DNA from: JBKPRX01 sp046734795
Lineage (GTDB): Bacteria > Actinomycetota > Thermoleophilia > Gaiellales > Gaiellaceae
NCBI GenBank assembly: GCA_046734795.1
Contig: JBKPRX010000150.1
Span: 1-21,430 of the forward strand
DNA length: 21,430 nt
Reading direction: 5' to 3'
The notes beneath the pieces were generated by a model. The model saw only the letters and a list, made by a program, of their open reading frames with translations, had not been told where the DNA came from and ran no database searches. Of this stretch, positions 1-6,936 are shown piece after piece (position 1 is the stretch's first letter; the number at the start of each line of letters is the position of its first letter). Made by a program: the position numbers and the translations under genes.

Positions 1-16
1 TCGCGAGCGCGGTCAC
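1..16 (-). CDS. argD: Acetylornithine aminotransferase, first codons only (partial)
   Basis: Only five codons are in the window. A GTG at 16-14 overlaps the TGA of argB in a GTGA arrangement and reads V-T-A-L-A before running off the left edge. The same four-base overlap joins argC to argJ and argJ to argB, so a co-transcribed gene is expected here. In actinobacterial arginine operons the gene after argB is normally argD, the PLP-dependent N-acetylornithine aminotransferase. The assignment rests on operon order and the short N-terminus, not on a visible domain. Confidence 0.4.
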
Positions 17-696
17 GCGACCACCGCCGTCTCGCCGATCTCTGCATCGACACCGAGTCGCGCGGCAGCGACGGCGGCGCGCAGCTTCGGCAGGATGCCG
101 CCCTCGAGGCTCCCGTCCGCAAGGAGCGCCTCTGCGTCTGCTGCATCGATCTCGGCCACGACGGCGCCGTCGAGCAGCAGGCCGGGCACGTCCGTCAGGA
201 ACGAGATCCGATCCGCACCGAGACCGACCGCGAGCGCGGTCGCCATCTCATCGGCGTTGACGTTGAGCGAGCCCGGTGCGTCGGCATCGAGCGCAAGCGG
301 CGCGACGACCGGAACGGCGCCTGCGGCGAGCGCGGCCAGGAGAGCCGGCGGCGCGGCGGGCGCCGGCTCGCCGACGAGCCCGAGCTCCGGCACGCGCGTG
401 GCCGTGACCCCGAGCGCGTCGCCGAAGAAGCCGATCGCGCTCGCGCGCAGTGCAGCGACGAGCGACTCGTTCACTTCGGCAAGCGACTCGCGCACGACCT
501 CGAGCACGGCGGGCGTCGTCACTCGCCGTCCCGCGACGAACTCGACAGCGAGACCGCGTCGCGTCAGCTCGGCGCTGATCTGCGGGCCGGCGCCGTGGAC
601 GACACAGACCTCGTGCCCTTCCGCGGCATAGGCCTGGATCTGCGCCGCGGCACTCCTCGCGGACGAACCGCCGACCTTGGCAAGGATCCGGCTCAC
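13..696 (-). CDS. argB: Acetylglutamate kinase (short form)
   Basis: This enzyme phosphorylates N-acetylglutamate with ATP, the second step of arginine synthesis, in the cytoplasm. The 227-residue product has the amino-acid kinase fold signatures in order: N-terminal ILAKVGGS phosphate loop, VVHGAGPQI (usual HGGGPQI), GRRVTT, NVNADEMA (usual NINAD), FLTDVPGLL and GGILPKLRAA. The GTG start at 696 overlaps the argJ stop as GTGA and places the kinase loop at residue 4, so no longer form is needed. It is short for the family, which is usually about 258-300 residues. The missing part is C-terminal: after the GGILPK helix only about 24 residues remain, ending in EIGETAVVA. The N-terminal helix tied to arginine feedback in some homologues is also absent. 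Function is well supported; full activity despite the short tail is inferred. Confidence 0.9.
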   Translation of the reverse strand: MSRILAKVGGSSARSAAAQIQAYAAEGHEVCVVHGAGPQISAELTRRGLAVEFVAGRRVTTPAVLEVVRESLAEVNESLVAALRASAIGFFGDALGVTATRVPELGLVGEPAPAAPPALLAALAAGAVPVVAPLALDADAPGSLNVNADEMATALAVGLGADRISFLTDVPGLLLDGAVVAEIDAADAEALLADGSLEGGILPKLRAAVAAARLGVDAEIGETAVVA

Positions 697-1895
697 GTGC
701 GGTACTCCCCGTTGATCCGGATGTAGTCGTAGGAGTAGTCGCACGTCGTGTAGCGCGCGGCGCCGGTGCCGAGGCCGAGATCGACCTCGATCGTGAGCTC
801 GTTGTCGGAGACGTCCGGCTCGACGTTCGTCGGCACGCCGCGCTCGAGCACGGTCGTGCCGGAGTAGCGGATCGTCAGCAGATCCGGATCGAGCTGCGCG
901 TACCCGCCGCCGTCGACCGGAGCGGAGCCCGCGGCACAGGCAACGCGGCCCCAGTTCGCGTCGCGTCCGAAGAGCGCGGTCTTGACGAGCGGCGACGTCG
1001 CGATGCGCGTCGCGATCGCCTTCGCCTCCGCATCGCTTACCGCGCCGGTGATGTCGATGTCGACGAGCAGCGTCGCGCCCTCGCCGTCGGCGACGATCTG
1101 CCGCGCGAGATCCGCGCATGCCTGCTTCAACGCACCCGCGAAAGCTTCGTCGCTCTCCGGCGTGCGCTCGATCCCGCTCGCGCCGTTCGCCAGGAGGACG
1201 ACCGTGTCGTTCGTCGAGCACTCGCCGTCGACCGAGATCGAGTTGAACGACTCGTCGACCGCGGGGCGGAGAAACTCGATCGCCTCGCCGTGCTCGAGGG
1301 GATAGTCCGTCGTCAGCACGGCGAGCATCGTCGCCATGTTCGGATGGATCATTCCGGCGCCCTTCGCCATGCCTCCGACCGTGAAGCCGTCGCCGTGGGC
1401 AACGGCGACCTTCGCGCGCGTGTCAGTCGTCAGGATCGCCTCCGCAGCGTCGTCGCCACCTGCGGGCGAAAGCTCTCGGCACGCGCTCGCGACGCCGCCG
1501 AGCACTTTCCCGAGCGGAAGCGGCTCGCCGATCACGCCGGTCGAGAGGACGAGGACCTCCTGCGGCGCGAGGCGAAGCAAGCCGGCGACGCCGGCGGCGG
1601 TCGTGCGGGCGTCCCGCAGGCCGCGTTCACCGGTTGCGGCGTTCGCGCAGCCGGAGTTGATGACGACGGCTTGCGGCTCGGCGAGCTCGAGATGCTCCTT
1701 GCAGACGACGACCGGCGCCGCCTGCATGCGGTTCACGGTGAACATCGCGGCGCCCGTTGCGCGCCGCAGCGAATGGACGATCGCGAGGTCGAGCTTGTCG
1801 TCTCGAATCCCACACGCGATGCCGCTCGCGACGAAGTCCTTCGCCGCGGTCACACCCGAAAGCGCCGTCTCCTGTCCCTGCGCCATGACGCTCAT
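693..1895 (-). CDS. argJ: Bifunctional ornithine acetyltransferase / N-acetylglutamate synthase
   Basis: ArgJ moves the acetyl group from N-acetylornithine to glutamate, closing the cyclic arginine pathway; many members also use acetyl-CoA. The 400-residue protein has the whole family pattern: GVTAAKDF near residue 14, VINSGCANAATG (residues 78-89, usual NSGNANACTG), the oxyanion segment STGVIG (118-123), and the self-cleavage site KGAGMIHPNMATML (178-191), where Thr189 becomes the N-terminal nucleophile of the beta chain. The DANWGR motif and a TCDYSYDYIRINGEYRT C-terminus complete it. I take the ATG at 1895 because it overlaps the argC TGA as ATGA; an ATG three codons downstream at 1886 is possible. 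Translation is probably coupled to argC upstream and argB downstream. Confidence 0.96.
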   Translation of the reverse strand: MSVMAQGQETALSGVTAAKDFVASGIACGIRDDKLDLAIVHSLRRATGAAMFTVNRMQAAPVVVCKEHLELAEPQAVVINSGCANAATGERGLRDARTTAAGVAGLLRLAPQEVLVLSTGVIGEPLPLGKVLGGVASACRELSPAGGDDAAEAILTTDTRAKVAVAHGDGFTVGGMAKGAGMIHPNMATMLAVLTTDYPLEHGEAIEFLRPAVDESFNSISVDGECSTNDTVVLLANGASGIERTPESDEAFAGALKQACADLARQIVADGEGATLLVDIDITGAVSDAEAKAIATRIATSPLVKTALFGRDANWGRVACAAGSAPVDGGGYAQLDPDLLTIRYSGTTVLERGVPTNVEPDVSDNELTIEVDLGLGTGAARYTTCDYSYDYIRINGEYRT

Positions 1896-2878
1896 ACGAG
1901 GACTCCCGCGCGCCGAAGGCCGAATGTCTGTTCGAGGCCGAGCGCGATGTTCGCGTTCTGAACCGCCTGGCCGGCGCCGCCCTTGCCGAGGTTGTCCTCC
2001 GCGGCGATCACGACGGTGCGCCCGGTCGCGCGATCGGCGAATACGCCGAGCTCGACCTCGTCGGTGTGCTGAACGCGCCCGATCTCCGGCGCGACACCCT
2101 TCGGCAGGACGCGCACGAGGGGCGCCTCGGCGTAGAACTCGGAGAGCAGCGCGTGCGCGTCGACGCCTTCGTCGACGTCGACGTAACAGGTCGCGAGCAG
2201 TCCACGGCGGATCGGAAGGAGGTGCGCGACAAACGTGGGCGCGAACCCGAGCAGTTGCGCCATCTCGGGCACGTGCTGGTGCTCGCCGACCTTGTACGGG
2301 CTCAAGTTCTCGAGCACCGCACCTGCAATCGTCGTCTCGCTGGGAGTGCGGCCCGCGCCCGACACGCCCGACTTCGCATCGACGACGACGGTGGCCCGAT
2401 CGATGACGTCCTTGAGTGGTGCAAGGGCGAGCACGACGGCCGTGACGTAGCAGCCTGGGTTCGCGATCAGGCGCGCGGTCGGCGGCTGGACCTCCGGCAG
2501 CGCGTAGCACCACTCGGCCTGCGACTCCGGCTTCGGGTGCTCGAAGCCGTACCAGCTGCGGTAGAGCGAGGTGTCCGCGAGCCGATGCGCGCCTGAGAAG
2601 TCGACGACGACTCCGCTCGCCGGCGGCTCGAGCGCCGCCGCCTCCGCATTGGACAACGCCGCGAACACGACGTCTGCGTCCGCGGCGAGCGCCTCGTCGT
2701 TCGGCACGAACGGGGGAAGATGACCGTTCAGCCGGACGTCGAGCGCCGCCGCGCTTCGGCCGGCGAGCGAGTCGGAGCCGAGCGCGACGAGCTCGAGCTC
2801 GGGGTGCGCGAGCACGCGGTCGAGGGCCTCTTGGCCCATGTAGCCCGCTGCGCCGACGATTGCTGCTGTATGCGCCAC
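1892..2878 (-). CDS. argC: N-acetyl-gamma-glutamyl-phosphate reductase
   Basis: ArgC reduces N-acetylglutamyl-phosphate to the semialdehyde with NADPH. The 328-residue protein starts with the nucleotide-binding GAAGYMG loop (9-15), has the catalytic cysteine in ANPGCY (Cys143), then KSGVSGAGR (169-177), HQHVPEM (200-206), HLLPIRRG, and near the C-terminus DNLGKGGAGQAVQN. Length and motif order are normal. The GTG at 2878 places the Rossmann loop at residue 9 as expected. There is no Shine-Dalgarno sequence; a CATAAT -10 element ends eight bases upstream, so the mRNA is probably leaderless or nearly so. It is the first gene of the arginine operon. Confidence 0.96.
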   Translation of the reverse strand: MAHTAAIVGAAGYMGQEALDRVLAHPELELVALGSDSLAGRSAAALDVRLNGHLPPFVPNDEALAADADVVFAALSNAEAAALEPPASGVVVDFSGAHRLADTSLYRSWYGFEHPKPESQAEWCYALPEVQPPTARLIANPGCYVTAVVLALAPLKDVIDRATVVVDAKSGVSGAGRTPSETTIAGAVLENLSPYKVGEHQHVPEMAQLLGFAPTFVAHLLPIRRGLLATCYVDVDEGVDAHALLSEFYAEAPLVRVLPKGVAPEIGRVQHTDEVELGVFADRATGRTVVIAAEDNLGKGGAGQAVQNANIALGLEQTFGLRRAGVLV

Positions 2879-2886
2879 CCGCGCGT

Positions 2887-2915
2887 ATTATGCAGCTCAG
2901 GCGGCTAACATGCAA
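2887..2915 (-). promoter_or_regulatory. Promoter of the arginine operon
   Basis: Read on the minus strand, TTGCAT (2915-2910) is followed by a 17-base spacer and CATAAT (2892-2887), a 5 of 6 match to TATAAT. Eight bases separate it from the argC GTG, so transcription should begin at or just before the start codon. The AT-rich core stands out in GC-rich DNA. The -35 match is only 3 of 6. No convincing ArgR operator pair is visible, though the same AT-rich patch could be half of one. Confidence 0.6.
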
Positions 2916-2932
2916 ACAGCAATGAGGTAGCC

Positions 2933-2945
2933 GCCGCGCTGCGGC
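2933..2945 (-). terminator. Small hairpin after the anti-sigma gene
   Basis: GCCGC and GCGGC arms (five pairs) flank a three-base loop, 25 bases past the stop of the minus-strand anti-sigma gene and before the argC promoter. There is no clear T tract. It could end the anti-sigma transcript, but five pairs is weak in DNA of this composition. Confidence 0.2.
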
Positions 2946-2969
2946 AAGCCCGGTCTAGAGCGGCACGAG

Positions 2970-3407
2970 CTAGAGCGGGAACGTGCGACCGACGTGTTTG
3001 TCGGCGCGGGTCGGCCGAGCGGCCGAGGCGAGCGCAAGCAGCGACTGCTGAATCTGAAGCCGATGGGCGTCGGCCTGCGACGTCCGTTCGAGGCCGTTGC
3101 CGTGGCTCGTCAGGGCGCCCGCGAGCGAACCCGCCGCGAGTGCGGCGACGATGGCGACGGCTGCGGCGGCGATCCGGAAGCGATGTCGCGAGCCCTCGGC
3201 CCCGAGCCGGATCGGCTCTACCGGAGCAGTCGGCGTCTCGCGAACCACCTGCACGAGCTGGCGAAGGCCTCGCGCGTAGTTGGCGCAGGCCGGGCAGCCG
3301 TCGAGGTGGCCCTGGAGCGCAGCGCGCTCGAGCTCGGAGATTTCCTGGTCGGCGGCGAGCGACGCCTGGAGCCGCGCCCGTTCGCACTCGATCGGCAGAC
3401 CGTGCAT
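2970..3407 (-). CDS. Membrane-anchored zinc-finger anti-sigma factor-like protein
   Basis: The 145-residue protein has Cys8 and a H34-x3-C38-x2-C41 signature (HLDGCPAC), the pattern of the zf-HC2/ZAS anti-sigma domain that binds ECF sigma factors. A basic stretch (RHRFR) precedes one membrane helix at about residues 79-99, leaving a C-terminal domain of about 46 residues outside that lacks a recognisable sensor fold. ZAS proteins are usually encoded next to their sigma factor; here the neighbours are argC and a divergent lipoprotein, so the partner is elsewhere or lost. The gene ends TFPL-stop, and the PL-stop codons repeat 15 bases later in frame. No Shine-Dalgarno is seen before the ATG. 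The domain call is good; the partner is unknown. Confidence 0.72.
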   Translation of the reverse strand: MHGLPIECERARLQASLAADQEISELERAALQGHLDGCPACANYARGLRQLVQVVRETPTAPVEPIRLGAEGSRHRFRIAAAAVAIVAALAAGSLAGALTSHGNGLERTSQADAHRLQIQQSLLALASAARPTRADKHVGRTFPL

Positions 3408-3419
3408 GTCTGTTCAGAC
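3408..3419. promoter_or_regulatory. Palindrome abutting the anti-sigma start codon
   Basis: GTCTG-TT-CAGAC is a perfect 5-2-5 palindrome directly adjoining the anti-sigma ATG, inside the 82-base divergent region shared with the lipoprotein gene. It could be an operator half or a small mRNA hairpin just before the start codon. Twelve bases is short, so this is tentative. Confidence 0.2.
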
Positions 3420-3475
3420 GGACAGGAGGCAGCGTGGTTAGCGCGCCCGAGGATCTTGGTTCCACGTTCCCGCGC

Positions 3476-3481
3476 TATCGT
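3476..3481 (+). promoter_or_regulatory. -10 element of the lipoprotein gene
   Basis: TATCGT (4 of 6 to TATAAT) lies eight bases before the ATG at 3490. The 82-base divergent region has no Shine-Dalgarno for this gene, consistent with a leaderless start. No good -35 is found at 16-18 bases; a TTGGTT lies 14 bases upstream. Confidence 0.4.
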
Positions 3482-3489
3482 CACCGCCG

Positions 3490-4038
3490 ATGCGGATTCT
3501 CGTTCTCGCCGCCACCGTCCTGACGCTCGCGGCCGTCGCCGCGGGCTGCGGCTCGAGCAGCTCGGACGAGTCGCTGACGGAGCAGCAATACGCAAATCGG
3601 GTCGTGAATCGGTTCCTGCGGCCGGTCTCGCAGGACCTCGGCGTCCTCAACCGGCTGAACACCGTGGACGTGCGCTACTACGTCGTTACCGGCAATAAGA
3701 CGACGCTCGCGATCCTTCGACAGCACCTTGGCGACCTCACGCGGTGCACGAAGAAGCTCGATGCAATCGGCACTCCGACGGAGGATTCCGAGGTCGCCGC
3801 GGTCGTCGACGAACGGCTCCGCGCCGCCTGTAGGCACTACGAGCCGCTCGCACGGACGATCCTCGTCGCGCTGCCGCATCTTTCTTCGGGTCATCAGGCC
3901 GAAGTGGCCCGTGCCGAGAACTCGGTTCGGGCCATGTACGGTGAGTCGAAGGCCGGCTCGATGGCTCTACAAAAGGCGCTGACGGCCATGTCTGCCTCGG
4001 CCGCCTTCCAACGGGCGGGTATCCGCCCGTCCGGTTGA
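3490..4038 (+). CDS. Putative secreted lipoprotein of unknown function
   Basis: The 182-residue product begins with a typical lipoprotein signal: basic MR, a hydrophobic core (residues 3-17) and lipobox AAGC with Cys20, followed by a serine-rich linker. The mature part is mostly predicted helix, with regularly spaced leucines, arginines and a short cysteine-containing segment (LTRCTKKL, later RAACRHYEPL), suggesting a small helical bundle. I do not recognise a family. It is divergent from the anti-sigma gene, so an envelope role under shared control is possible but unproven. A perfect hairpin overlaps its last codons. The peptide importer begins 163 bases downstream with its own promoter. Confidence 0.75.
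   Translation: MRILVLAATVLTLAAVAAGCGSSSSDESLTEQQYANRVVNRFLRPVSQDLGVLNRLNTVDVRYYVVTGNKTTLAILRQHLGDLTRCTKKLDAIGTPTEDSEVAAVVDERLRAACRHYEPLARTILVALPHLSSGHQAEVARAENSVRAMYGESKAGSMALQKALTAMSASAAFQRAGIRPSG
4011..4030 (+). terminator. Hairpin at the 3' end of the lipoprotein gene
   Basis: ACGGGCGG and CCGCCCGT form a perfect eight-pair stem with a four-base loop (GTAT), ending six bases before the TGA at 4036-4038. There is no T tract, which is common for terminators in GC-rich actinobacteria. Its place between the lipoprotein gene and the dppA promoter fits a terminator or a 3'-end stabiliser. Confidence 0.45.
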
Positions 4039-4062
4039 CCCAATAGAGCCACGAATCGGGGG

Positions 4063-4091
4063 TTGGCCGAATGGCATACCTCGTCTAACCT
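4063..4091 (+). promoter_or_regulatory. Promoter of the peptide importer operon
   Basis: TTGGCC (4063-4068), a 17-base spacer and TAACCT (4086-4091) form a sigma70-type promoter. Transcription from about 4098 would give a leader of about 104 bases before the ATG at 4202. That leader holds two hairpins and a strong Shine-Dalgarno. Confidence 0.5.
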
Positions 4092-4121
4092 TTGCCGCGC
4101 CGTAACGTTCTACTGCGCAGG

Positions 4122-4177
4122 CGTCTCGGCAACTTCGAGACGTGCAGGGAATTGGCGCACCCGGCAACAGCCGAGTG
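4122..4177 (+). promoter_or_regulatory. Structured 5' leader with two hairpins
   Basis: The first hairpin has CGTCTCG (4122-4128) pairing with CGAGACG (4136-4142) around a seven-base loop. The second (4158-4177) has CAC-C-CGGC and GCCG-A-GTG arms around an AACA loop, with one C/A mismatch. Both carry the string CGGCAAC at the 3' side of the left arm. The second ends 14 bases before the Shine-Dalgarno GGAGGG (4192-4197). It does not match a riboswitch class I can verify, so function is open. Confidence 0.4.
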
Positions 4178-4201
4178 GTCGTAATTTCAACGGAGGGAAT
4201 C

Positions 4202-5884
4202 ATGCAACGATTCAAGTGGCTTCCGCTCGGGCTGATCGCGGCCCTGCTGCTAAGCCTCGCGGTAGCCGGCTCGGCACTTGCGGCCAAGCCGAAGCCGAAG
4301 CGGACGCTGCCATCCGGCGGCACTGTCGTCTTCGGTGCAGAACAGGAGCCGACGATCCTGAATTCGCAGCTCGTCGGCGGCGATCTCTTCTGGACGAGCC
4401 AGATCTCGTCCCCAGTGTTCCCGGCGGCGTACCGGATCTATCCCGATTTCTCGACCCGGCCCGACCTCGTGCAGGACGGGAGTGTCACCAAGAAGAGCCC
4501 GTTCACGGTCGTCATGCACATCAAGAAGAACGCGAAGTGGATGGACGGGAAGCCGATCACCGGTCGCGACTTTCTCTGGACCGCGCAGCAGATCGTCAAC
4601 CCGAACACGAAGGCCATCATCACCGACGGCTTCGATCTGATCGACTTCAACAAGTCGACGGTCACCGGCGGCGGCAAGACCTTGACACTCGTGTTCACGA
4701 AGCCGTTCGAGCCGTGGAAGCTCCTCTTCGGCACCGGCACGATCATGCCCTCGCACGAGCTGCAGGGAGCCGACTTCAACAAGGTCGCCAACACTGACTA
4801 CAACGATCCGGCCGGTAAGCCGATGTCGGGCGGCCCGTACTACATGCCGAGCGGCTCGTGGGTGCGCGGCCAGCAGCTGACGCTGCTCAAGAACCCGAAG
4901 TACTGGGGCCCGAAGCCGCACCTCGCGCGTCTCGTCTACCGGTTCCTGCCGGATACGAACACGACCGTGCAGGAGATCCGCGGCGGCACCGTCGACCTGA
5001 TCTACCCGGCGCCTGACGTCTTCCTCGTCCCGCTTCGATCGGACAAGGCCGTCGGCCAGCAGATCGGTCAGGGGCCCGTGTACGAGCACCTCGACTTCAA
5101 CATGGGCTACAAGGGCGGGAACCCGCTTCTCAAGAACCTTTGGGTGCGGCAGGCGATTGCCTATGGCATCGACCGCAACGGTCTCGTGCAGGCGCTCTTC
5201 CGCTCGACGGGCATCGCGCCGAATCTGCCGGTTCTGAACTCCGTCGTGATCATGGCCAACCAGCCGGGCTACACGCAGGCGTGGAAGCAGTACACCCACC
5301 AGGCGACGAAGGCAGAGAACCTGCTGAAGTCGCACGGCTGCACGAAGGGCGGCGACGGCATCTACAGCTGCGGCGGCCAGCGCCTGTCGTTCCGGTTCGG
5401 CTATCGCGCCGGGATCGCGCTCCGCGAGAAGACGTTCGAGGTCTTCCAGGCGCAGCTGAAGCAGATCGGCATCGAGATCACCCCGTACGCGACCCCGACG
5501 TTCAACAGCGTCAGGCTCCCGGCCGGTGACTACGACCTCACGATCTTCGCGTGGGTCGGCAATCCGGACATCGTCTCCGGCACGGCGAACATCTACCAGT
5601 GCCGCAACGACGCGACGGGCCAGGGCGGCCAGAACTACACCGCCTGGTGCAACCAGAAGGCTACGACTCTGCTCGAGACGTTGAACAAGACGTTCGACTA
5701 CCCGGCGCAGGCGAAGCTGATGAACCAGGTCAACGCCGAGATGGCGAAGGACCTGAACACCATTCCGCTGTATCAGCGGCCGACTGCGCTGGTGTACCGC
5801 AAGACGATCCACAACACCAAGGAGAACCCCACGACCGAAGGTCCGGTCTGGAACGTCAATACTTGGTACAAGACGGCGACCTAG
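4202..5884 (+). CDS. dppA: ABC importer substrate-binding protein, peptide/nickel family 5
   Basis: The 560-residue protein is the extracytoplasmic receptor of the importer encoded by the next four genes. It starts with a signal peptide (RFK n-region, hydrophobic residues 7-22, ALA site at 25-27) and continues as an SBP_bac_5 protein: GGTVVFGAEQEPTILN at the mature N-terminus, DFLWTAQQI, GGPYYMPSGSWVRG, LLKNPKYWG, the hinge-region LWVRQAIAYGIDR segment and a C-terminal IPLYQRPTALVYR. The ATG at 4202 follows GGAGGG by four bases, the best ribosome site in the operon; upstream in-frame starts would disrupt the signal peptide. There is no lipobox cysteine. Substrate is probably oligopeptide or dipeptide, but the family also takes nickel and sugars, so specificity is not fixed by sequence. 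Confidence 0.93.
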   Translation: MQRFKWLPLGLIAALLLSLAVAGSALAAKPKPKRTLPSGGTVVFGAEQEPTILNSQLVGGDLFWTSQISSPVFPAAYRIYPDFSTRPDLVQDGSVTKKSPFTVVMHIKKNAKWMDGKPITGRDFLWTAQQIVNPNTKAIITDGFDLIDFNKSTVTGGGKTLTLVFTKPFEPWKLLFGTGTIMPSHELQGADFNKVANTDYNDPAGKPMSGGPYYMPSGSWVRGQQLTLLKNPKYWGPKPHLARLVYRFLPDTNTTVQEIRGGTVDLIYPAPDVFLVPLRSDKAVGQQIGQGPVYEHLDFNMGYKGGNPLLKNLWVRQAIAYGIDRNGLVQALFRSTGIAPNLPVLNSVVIMANQPGYTQAWKQYTHQATKAENLLKSHGCTKGGDGIYSCGGQRLSFRFGYRAGIALREKTFEVFQAQLKQIGIEITPYATPTFNSVRLPAGDYDLTIFAWVGNPDIVSGTANIYQCRNDATGQGGQNYTAWCNQKATTLLETLNKTFDYPAQAKLMNQVNAEMAKDLNTIPLYQRPTALVYRKTIHNTKENPTTEGPVWNVNTWYKTAT

Positions 5885-5907
5885 TCGCCGATAAGTAACA
5901 CGTAGGA

Positions 5908-5949
5908 TTCTGGGTCCCGCTTCGCACCATTGCGGGGCGGGACCTGGAA
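5908..5949 (+). terminator. Strong intercistronic hairpin between dppA and dppB
   Basis: GGTCCCGC (5913-5920) pairs perfectly with GCGGGACC (5937-5944), and pairing continues outward through two G-T wobbles and three Watson-Crick pairs to 5908 and 5949, giving a 13-pair stem with a 16-base loop. No T tract follows. In binding-protein operons such a structure commonly leaves excess receptor mRNA, by partial termination or by protecting the upstream 3' end. That role is inferred here. Confidence 0.5.
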
Positions 5950-5961
5950 CCGATCGGGACG

Positions 5962-6936
5962 ATGCTTACCTTCATCCTTAGGCGGCTCCTCTACAGCATT
6001 CCGGTGCTGATCGCAGCGAGCTTCCTCATCTTTATCTTCGTTGCGCTTTCGACCGACCCGCTCGAGGCGGAGAAGTCGAATCCCCGCGCGAGCAAGCACA
6101 CGATCGAGCTCGTCCAAAAGCAGAACCACCTGAACGACAACGTCGTCGTTCGCTACGGCTACTGGGTTCGTGACCTCGCGACGAACGGCCTCGGACACAC
6201 GATCGTCGGTGACCGGCCGATCTACCCTGATCTGAAGCGCGTACTCGGGAACACGTTGCAGCTCGTGATCGCGGCCGAGATCATCACGCTGCTGATAGCC
6301 ATCATCATCGGGGTGTACTCGGCGACACGCCAGTATTCGGCGTTCGACTACACGGCCACGACTGCAAGTTTCGTCGGCTTAGCCATACCTGTGTTCTGGC
6401 TCGCCCTGATCCTGCAGATCATCTTCATCAAGGTGTACTCGGCGTGGGACATCCGAGTCTTCTATACAGCCTCCCTCAGCTCGATCGACCCGGGACACGG
6501 CATCCATTTCGTCGTCGATCGCGTTCAGCACCTGGTGCTTCCGATCATCACGCTCTGCGTCATCAACATCGCGGGCTACAGCAGGTTCATGCGCGCGTCG
6601 ATGCTCGAGGTCATCAACGCCGACTACGTCCGCACCGCGCGCGCCAAGGGATTGAACGAGCGAAAGGTCGTCTCTCGTCACGCGCTTCGGAACGCCTTGA
6701 TTCCAGTCGTCACTCTCGCAGCCATCGACCTCGGCACGCTCTTCGGTGGTGCGATCGTGACCGAGACGGTCTTCGCGCTCGACGGGATGGGCCGGTTCTT
6801 CATCCAGTCGCTCAGCGCGGGCGAGACCTACTCGATCATGGCGTGGATGCTCGTCGTGTCGACGATGATCGTGTTCTTCAACCTCTTGGCCGACATCGCG
6901 CTCGGCCTCATCGACCCAAGGATCCGACTTGACTGA
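5962..6936 (+). CDS. dppB: Peptide/nickel ABC transporter permease, DppB-like
   Basis: One of the two inner-membrane channel subunits. The 324-residue protein has the DppB start (MLTFILRRLLYSIPVLIAASFLIF, helix 1), a periplasmic segment with the family's LNDNVVVRYGYWVRDLATNGLG region, then five further helices. The EAA loop that contacts the ATPase begins near residue 222 (YVRTARAKGLNERKV, then HALRNALIPVVT). The C-terminus is the usual LIDPRIRLD. The ATG at 5962 is preceded by a modest GGGA and lies just past the strong hairpin. It overlaps dppC by eight bases. Confidence 0.94.
   Translation: MLTFILRRLLYSIPVLIAASFLIFIFVALSTDPLEAEKSNPRASKHTIELVQKQNHLNDNVVVRYGYWVRDLATNGLGHTIVGDRPIYPDLKRVLGNTLQLVIAAEIITLLIAIIIGVYSATRQYSAFDYTATTASFVGLAIPVFWLALILQIIFIKVYSAWDIRVFYTASLSSIDPGHGIHFVVDRVQHLVLPIITLCVINIAGYSRFMRASMLEVINADYVRTARAKGLNERKVVSRHALRNALIPVVTLAAIDLGTLFGGAIVTETVFALDGMGRFFIQSLSAGETYSIMAWMLVVSTMIVFFNLLADIALGLIDPRIRLD

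Noticed and set aside
697..1221. Upstream part of the frame that contains argB
   Set aside because: It is an out-of-frame reading of argJ, Arg-rich and without motifs; argB starts at 696.
4143..4190. SAM-type riboswitch suggested by GGGA, GGC and CCCGGCAAC strings
   Set aside because: The strings resemble parts of SAM-box cores, but the required four-way pairing and the 3' conserved segment cannot be drawn; kept only as a structured leader.
4250..5812. 520-codon open frame on the minus strand opposite dppA
   Set aside because: Arg/Val/Asp-rich composition with no motifs, exactly antisense to a well-supported binding protein; typical of GC-rich codon bias.
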